64,000 bases of DNA from assembly GCA_037039685.1 (NCBI GenBank), contig JAWNGF010000005.1, positions 1,798,001 to 1,862,000 on the forward strand, given 5' to 3'. Shown here one piece after another: positions 58,601 to 64,000 of the stretch. This DNA comes from Ceratobasidium sp. AG-K. Its lineage: Eukaryota > Basidiomycota > Agaricomycetes > Cantharellales > Ceratobasidiaceae. The position numbers and the translations under genes were made by a program. Every line of letters begins with the position of its first letter. Position 1 is the stretch's first letter. The notes under the pieces were generated by a model. That model searched no databases. It was not told the DNA's origin and saw nothing but the letters and a program-made list of their open reading frames with translations.

Positions 58601-59140
58601 CGTTCTCCTCATAGAATTTGAAGAAAACAAGTCATTTACTCTTCAGGTACATACCCCGGATCCTTTATCTTTACCAAGCTCACATCCCCCTACCAGGCAT
58701 TCCAGGACAGTCGCTCCGCACTTCGGAAGAAAGACAAAGCAGGCCCCAACGCACCCGAAATAGACGACTGGGACATCCAATCCAAACTTGTGCTACTCAC
58801 ACTCGCCTTTCCACGCCTACGGATCATCTGGTCCTCGTCCCCTTATGCCACGGCTGAACACTTTGCCGAATTCAAGGCCAACAATGTCGAACCTGATGCG
58901 ATGGTGGCGGTTGCCATCGGGGCCGAAGAAGGTCGGGAAGAGGACACAGCGGTGAACCAGTTGGCGGAAGAAATGCTCAGGGCTTTGCCAGGCGTAACGC
59001 AAAAGAATTATCGATCAATTATGAACCGCGTCGGAAGCTTGCGCGAGTTGTGCGAGTTGTCGATGAAGGAGCTGCAGGGGTTGATGGGAGACGAACCTGG
59101 CAAGGCGTGCCACAATTTTATACATACTACGAGGGGCTAG
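55609..59140 (+). CDS. DNA repair endonuclease XPF/Rad1 catalytic subunit
   Basis: A multi-exon gene beginning [16 protein letters not shown]. The helicase-like N-terminal half is recognised from [37 protein letters not shown] and [14 protein letters not shown]. Then come [20 protein letters not shown] and [20 protein letters not shown]. The nuclease domain has [33 protein letters not shown] (ERK motif near 58456-58466) and [11 protein letters not shown]. It ends with a helix-hairpin-helix region, [19 protein letters not shown]. With the Rad10/ERCC1 partner this enzyme incises the 5' side of damage in nucleotide excision repair and trims recombination flaps. One intron after RRVE seems to use a GC donor (GAG|GCGAGT). 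All exons can be joined without stops. Confidence 0.9.
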
Positions 59141-59267
59141 CTTGAATGAACTCGTAAATTCAGGACGAACGGGCAAAATGTGGCAAATTGATTTTCGCTA
59201 ACTATCAAGTACAAAACTCCAGAAACCTCACAAATCGTAAGAAAAACTAAAGGGGTAGGGGAATGGC

Positions 59268-61197
59268 TTAGACATGCTCCTTGGTGGGGATGTCGTCGTG
59301 CGAAGAAGACATCTTCTCGTCGCTGTGATGGGGCTATGATTTATCCGAATCAGTACAAGTTGATGCGAGAAGCCCATTGGTAACTCACCTGAGCGCCCTT
59401 GACTTCAGCAAGAGTCTTGCGGCCAACGTCGCTCTTGATCTTCCAGGCAGCGAAAGTGTGGCCCTGGTCGAAGATCTCGTTAATCTCCTCGAGGGTGCGG
59501 CCCTTGGTCTCGGGGTACATGAACAAGACGTGGATGAAGCCAGCGGCGTTGAAGGTGGCAAAGATGAAGTAGGTCTTGTACGACTGCAAACCAGTTAGTA
59601 CCAATGAGATATAGCTAGAATGTAGGACTTACGATCGTGGCGAAACCGGGGGGAACAGCCCATGCGAGCGCAAAGTTGAAGATCCAGTTGGTGGCAGTCG
59701 AGAGAGACTGGCCCTTGGCGCGGACACGGAGGGGGAAGATCTCAGCGGGATAAGTCCAGCTGACGGGACCCATGGTAATGGCGAACGAGCAGACGAAGAG
59801 GTACGAGCAGACGATAATACCCTTGGTGACGCTGTCGTGACCCTCGATGACCCAGGCGCGCGAACCATCTCCAGAGGTACCCCAGTGTCCGAAACCGCCC
59901 TGGAGACCACCGACGAGGAAGAGCCAGAAGGACATGAACGCGAGACCGATCAAGAGCATCGGGCGGCGACCCCATTTGTCGATGTAGATGATGGCAGGGA
60001 TGGTGGCAACGACGTTGAGCACGTATTGGACGGACGAAGCGATCAAGTTTCCGCGGCGACCAGTGATACCAGCACCCTCGAAGACGTAGATGACGTAGTA
60101 CATCATGACGCTATAAAACGATCAGAATACGGATTATTGAGAGGCCAGAAGACACTTACTTCATACCCGTAAGCTGGGACCACATCTGCAACGAAGTTCC
60201 GAGAGCAACACGGCGGAAGATGCCCGGAGCGAGCAAGTCGGACCACTTCTTGGCACCCTCCCTGCGCTCAAACTCAACGGCCTGCCTGATTTCATTGTAC
60301 TCGAGCTGGACGAGCTCAGCGTTGGGGTCTCCTCCACCATGAACATCCGAGAGAACCTCGAGGGCCTCGTCGTAGCGTTCATGGTCCATGAGCCAACGGG
60401 GAGACTCGGGGAACCATTGCATGCCGGCGGTGAGAATGAGACCGGGAATGAGCTGGAGACCCCAGGGGATACGGAAGGATGCGACACCATCGATGTAGGA
60501 GCAGCCGAATTGAATAAAGTACTGGATGAGACTAGGCAGAGAGTCAGTCGCTGGATGAGTCTGCTTGGCGAACAACTTACATTCCCCAAGTGATGGCCCA
60601 CTGTTGCAGAGAGACCATGCGACCACGGATAGCCGGAGGAGTAATCTCAGACTGGTACAGAGGGACGGTGGACGAGGCGAGACCAATCTGCGACAACAGT
60701 CAGGACCAGCTCGAAAGTTGCATAAATTCAACTTACAGCGAAACCAGAGATAATACGACCAACGACGAGCATGCCACGGTTGACGGCCGCACATTGCAAA
60801 ATCGAACCGACGACCCAAACAAGACCGGAAAGTTGAATGACCTTTTTGCGTCCAATCTTATCGGCCAACCAGGACACAGTCAGAGCACCGAAGAGCGAGC
60901 CTAATGCGAGTGAGACAGAAATAACAAATTATTACAAATAACCCACCTGCTGGCATACTGGCGACCATCGCGCCCTGGGCATTGCTGTCCGGGTGGGTAA
61001 AGACGCGGAGATAGCTGGGGTTGGACAGCACTCCGGACATGGACGAGATGTCCAGACCGAAGAGACCACCACCGATACATGCGAACGAACCGACGATGTA
61101 CGGGTTTGCCGCGATGCGGGGAGAGTACTGCAAGCGAGACGTCAGTTGATAAGCACGGAGCCCCGGTGGGGAGAGTGGCACTGACACTTTTACCCAT
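59268..61197 (-). CDS. MFS sugar transporter
   Basis: A leader exon MGKS joins YSPRIAANPYIVGSFACIGG; further exons give about 520 residues with 12 predicted membrane helices. Family signatures include GRKKVIQLSG, GRIISGFAIGLASSTVPLYQ, the PESPRWLMDHERYDEAL loop, RRPMLLIGLAFMSFW, and PETKGRTLEEINEIF near the C-terminus. The last exon is short and ends PTKEHV, with a charged Ser/His-rich tail. Such proteins carry hexoses or polyols across the plasma membrane by proton symport or facilitated diffusion; substrate not determinable. The gene is convergent with RAD1, about 130 nt apart. All visible splice sites are canonical. Confidence 0.92.
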
Positions 61198-62567
61198 GGC
61201 GCTTAGCTGAAACTCGCGGGACTCTGTTGGCGGAGAGCGGGGCGAGAGGTGGGGGCGAAGAAGCTCGAAGACCTATGCCCAGCTAAAGCCTAGCTTTTAT
61301 GGGCCCAGGAGGTCTGTTGGAGAAGGGCAGCGCAATGAATGTGTCCCTGGCTCCTGGGATGTGTCCCCGTACAGAAATTGCTCAAGGTCATATGGCCGCT
61401 TACCTGAAGCGAAATCATTGGTGGATTGAAGTCGACGGGAATGAGAACGGGAATGCGAACGGGAATAAGAAGCCAGGATCAGTCTTCTGCCTCGACAAAA
61501 AAGGTATCCGGCCCGAGCCGGTTCGTGCCCCACCTCACGAGGCGCCATGAACGGGAATACACCCCTCGCCGCCCATTGGAACATTTCTATCCGAACACTA
61601 GCCAAGTTCGAACGCGAGACCGAGCATACACCCAGGGCGAGTCTCCACTTGGTGAACGCTGCGGTGGTGGCAATCTGAGAAGCTGATTGTTCTCTCCGAG
61701 TCTGCCGCATCAAACCCCGGCTTCTCGCCACAACCGGCAATACAATGACGTCTGGCCACCAGGCGCCAAAAGAAGCACAGGCACACATGTGCTCATGTGT
61801 ATTTGTAATACAACTACCCTGGATGGAAATCATTCTCTTCTTCATTAGACAAAATTAGATGCAGACTTGGCAAACATCCACACGTGATAAGGAGGCGACT
61901 TGGAACTCGGAATCTGGTCTCGAGGTACAACAAGCGTACTACGAACAAAAAGTTCCGCAAGAAACGAATATCAGAAACCCACAACCACCCCCAAAATAAC
62001 CACAATGGCAATAAGATCTCATACAAACTAGGTTATCCCCTCGTGCCGTGCCCATCTGCCGAGTGCCTAGACCACTCAGAGGAACAAGCGAGCGAAAATT
62101 TCCTCAAACACCACACGCTACATAGGGGTAAATTATGTATCCGTAATGGGGACAACTCGCGTGAATACGTCAAGCGTTTCACTATGACTTGTTCTTAGAG
62201 CCGGTCCAGGCGCAACCGTCTTCCGGTCATGGCGGTTACAACCGGCAAATAGTTGTGGCCATCACCAGGTCGCCCAACTCGGGGTAGAGCGAACCTTCGC
62301 GCAAACCTTGTTGACCGCGGCAAGTTTGTTCGCAATGGGAAGGGCGTAATCGAGTCGCAAAAAGATAAATCAAATCAACAAAGTTGCCGATCGAGCACGG
62401 CTCTCGAAAATCGTCCAATTCTACGATGGGTCTATTCGTATAATAATACAATGACTAACACAATTCTATGCGAACCACCAGGCCACATTCGCTCGGAATG
62501 TAAAAAAGGTCCATGCTGTTCGAGAGGAATGAGTGGGGTAAATAATAAGCAGTCATTATTTGCGCGT
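61198..62567. other. Intergenic between sugar transporter and GH16 genes
   Basis: No gene is recognised. It contains a short imperfect hexamer repeat (GGAATG/AGAACG type) near 61438-61468. Frames at 61297-61845 and 62253-62663 have no family features. Confidence 0.45.
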
Positions 62568-64000
62568 CTAGTAAACGAGCGCCCATCCTGCCATGGTGGC
62601 AATGAACGCAACAGCACCAAGACCGAGGGTCGTCAAGGCGGAAATAGCGCCGTTGGATCCTGAGCTGCCACTGCCTGAGCTTCCGCTACCAGAGGTCGCA
62701 GTAGCAGTGGAACTGGTTCCCGTCAGCGTAGGGCCCGAGTTGGATCCCGCCGTGCCACTATGGCGAGGTCAGTCAAATTCGCGTTTGGAGACAGAGCAAG
62801 ACTTACTCAGAGAACACTCGAAGGTAGGCAATGTCAAAGTAGGCAGTGTTGTAGTTGGTCGGAGTCTTGATCAGGTCTGTACACACGCCAGAGCAAGTGG
62901 CCTGGAAAGTGGAGGCCGCGCCGGCAAAGTTGCCACAGAGCGTGATGTCCTGATATACCATTTCTGATTAGTACCCTTATGAGACAAAGAAAGAAGGATG
63001 AACACACCAGAATGAGCGTCTGTGGTCCAAAGAACTGGCTCGAGTTGCAACCGCTCTCGGGCCAGGCAGCAGTAGGCGTGCCCCAGTTGTTTGGGTTAGG
63101 GCTCGATCCAGAGACGTCATCAGGGATGGAACCACGTTGGAAGAACCAGATTCGAATGCCGTTACCTTCAGAGGACCACTCGAGTGCGTAGACTCCTCCG
63201 CCAGCACTATCGTCGTCGAAGTGTTAGTTTTATAATCACCATATCTGAGGGGTGACTCACGCAGCAAATCCAGCACCATACGTAGCCTCCGAAGCACCCT
63301 GAACAATGCACCCCTGATTTCCATTTGTCCCGTTGAAGCAATCATTCGATACAATCTTGCCCGTGAGTTGAGCATCGCTCGCGAGGGTGCATCCCTGCGA
63401 CGTGTGCAACGCCATTTGGTTCACCGTTGCGAGGTTGACGTTTTCGATAATGTCGATTTCGCCATACTTGGGCCAGTCGTCTGCAGGGCTGCCTTGAGAC
63501 CAGTACGCTGGCCAAACAGAGCACTGGGGAATTGTAAATTAGCTAATATTAGATGACGGGTGAGGTAAGGCTTACACCGTAGGGAAGGTGGTATGCGTCC
63601 ATGATGACCAAACTACCCTTTCCAAAGCTCGCAGTACTGTTGATCTTTATCGAGGCTCGACCATAGGTGTCGCCGGAACCGACGGTGGTATTGTCAACCT
63701 GTATGGGGTGTGAGCGGGCAACTTGGGAGGGTTGAAGGCAGACATACCTTGATGATTGCGTGCCCATTGCTATCTACATACGCCAACTGTTGTTGTAGAG
63801 CCGCGGCTTGAGATTGATACCTAATAACCTATTAGGGGCTTGTTGACGTCTCGAGTGAAGAAGCTTACAAGACGTTTCCGACGGTAGTCGCGTCAATTCC
63901 TTCGGTAAACACCCAATCGTTGAAGCTGTGCGACGGGCATGAATGTTAGAGTCAATGTTGAAGGCGAGGAGAACTTACAAGTTGGCGCCCGAATGGTTCT
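62568..64000 (-). CDS. GH16 family endo-beta-glucanase, GPI-type, 5' truncated by window edge
   Basis: The exons, read on the minus strand from the window edge, encode [49 protein letters not shown], the catalytic signature [10 protein letters not shown] (near 63441-63465), and then [16 protein letters not shown] and [18 protein letters not shown] further exon has [10 protein letters not shown] and [14 protein letters not shown]. The last exon is a Ser/Gly-rich linker ([14 protein letters not shown]) and a hydrophobic end ([18 protein letters not shown]), typical of GPI anchoring. The two glutamates and one aspartate of the ExDxxE motif are the hydrolase residues. It likely acts on beta-1,3(4)-glucans of the fungal wall. 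The signal peptide lies outside the window. Confidence 0.92.

Overview
The window is nuclear DNA of a filamentous basidiomycete, most likely a Rhizoctonia-like agaricomycete. The signs are genes cut by many short GT-AG introns (about 45-65 nt), some very small exons, several characteristic basidiomycete families, and a tandem expansion of BTB/POZ genes. The genus is an inference from family style. No rRNA, tRNA or CRISPR array was found. Most gene models below were assembled by joining exons across splice sites read from the sequence, so each model spans several open frames.

Layout. 1-2.2 kb: an NmrA-like NAD(P)-binding reductase. 3.1-30.9 kb: an array of BTB-domain paralogues, with 12 mostly intact genes, one frameshifted copy, one degraded copy and one exon-sized relic. 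Nearly all lie on the minus strand; two are on the plus strand. Two mobile elements interrupt the array: a complete Ty1/copia LTR retrotransposon (15.1-20.0 kb, LTRs that look identical, 5-bp target duplication, one in-frame stop) and a complete Tc1/mariner element (26.5-28.1 kb, intact DD34E transposase). 31.2-32.1 kb: nascent-polypeptide-associated complex beta subunit. 32.1-43.3 kb: gene-poor, holding one small conserved gene of unknown function and a deletion-riddled second Tc1 copy. 43.3-62.6 kb: a housekeeping block with ELP6 (Elongator), a Dnf-type P4-ATPase flippase, the V-ATPase c subunit, a decayed MFS transporter, RAD1/XPF repair endonuclease and an MFS sugar transporter. 62.6-64 kb: a GPI-type GH16 glucanase that runs off the end.

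How the parts relate. The housekeeping genes have no operon logic and sit in convergent or divergent pairs. The BTB array is the accessory part. Its members share a conserved BTB core and exon boundaries but have highly divergent cysteine-rich C-terminal linkers. Blocks of upstream sequence are conserved between members in two promoter classes. The order degraded B-like gene / plus-strand gene / minus-strand gene recurs, pointing to a segmental duplication. The Tc1 element landed inside the conserved upstream block of one member. The array looks like a rapidly evolving family with shared regulation; what it does is not evident from sequence.
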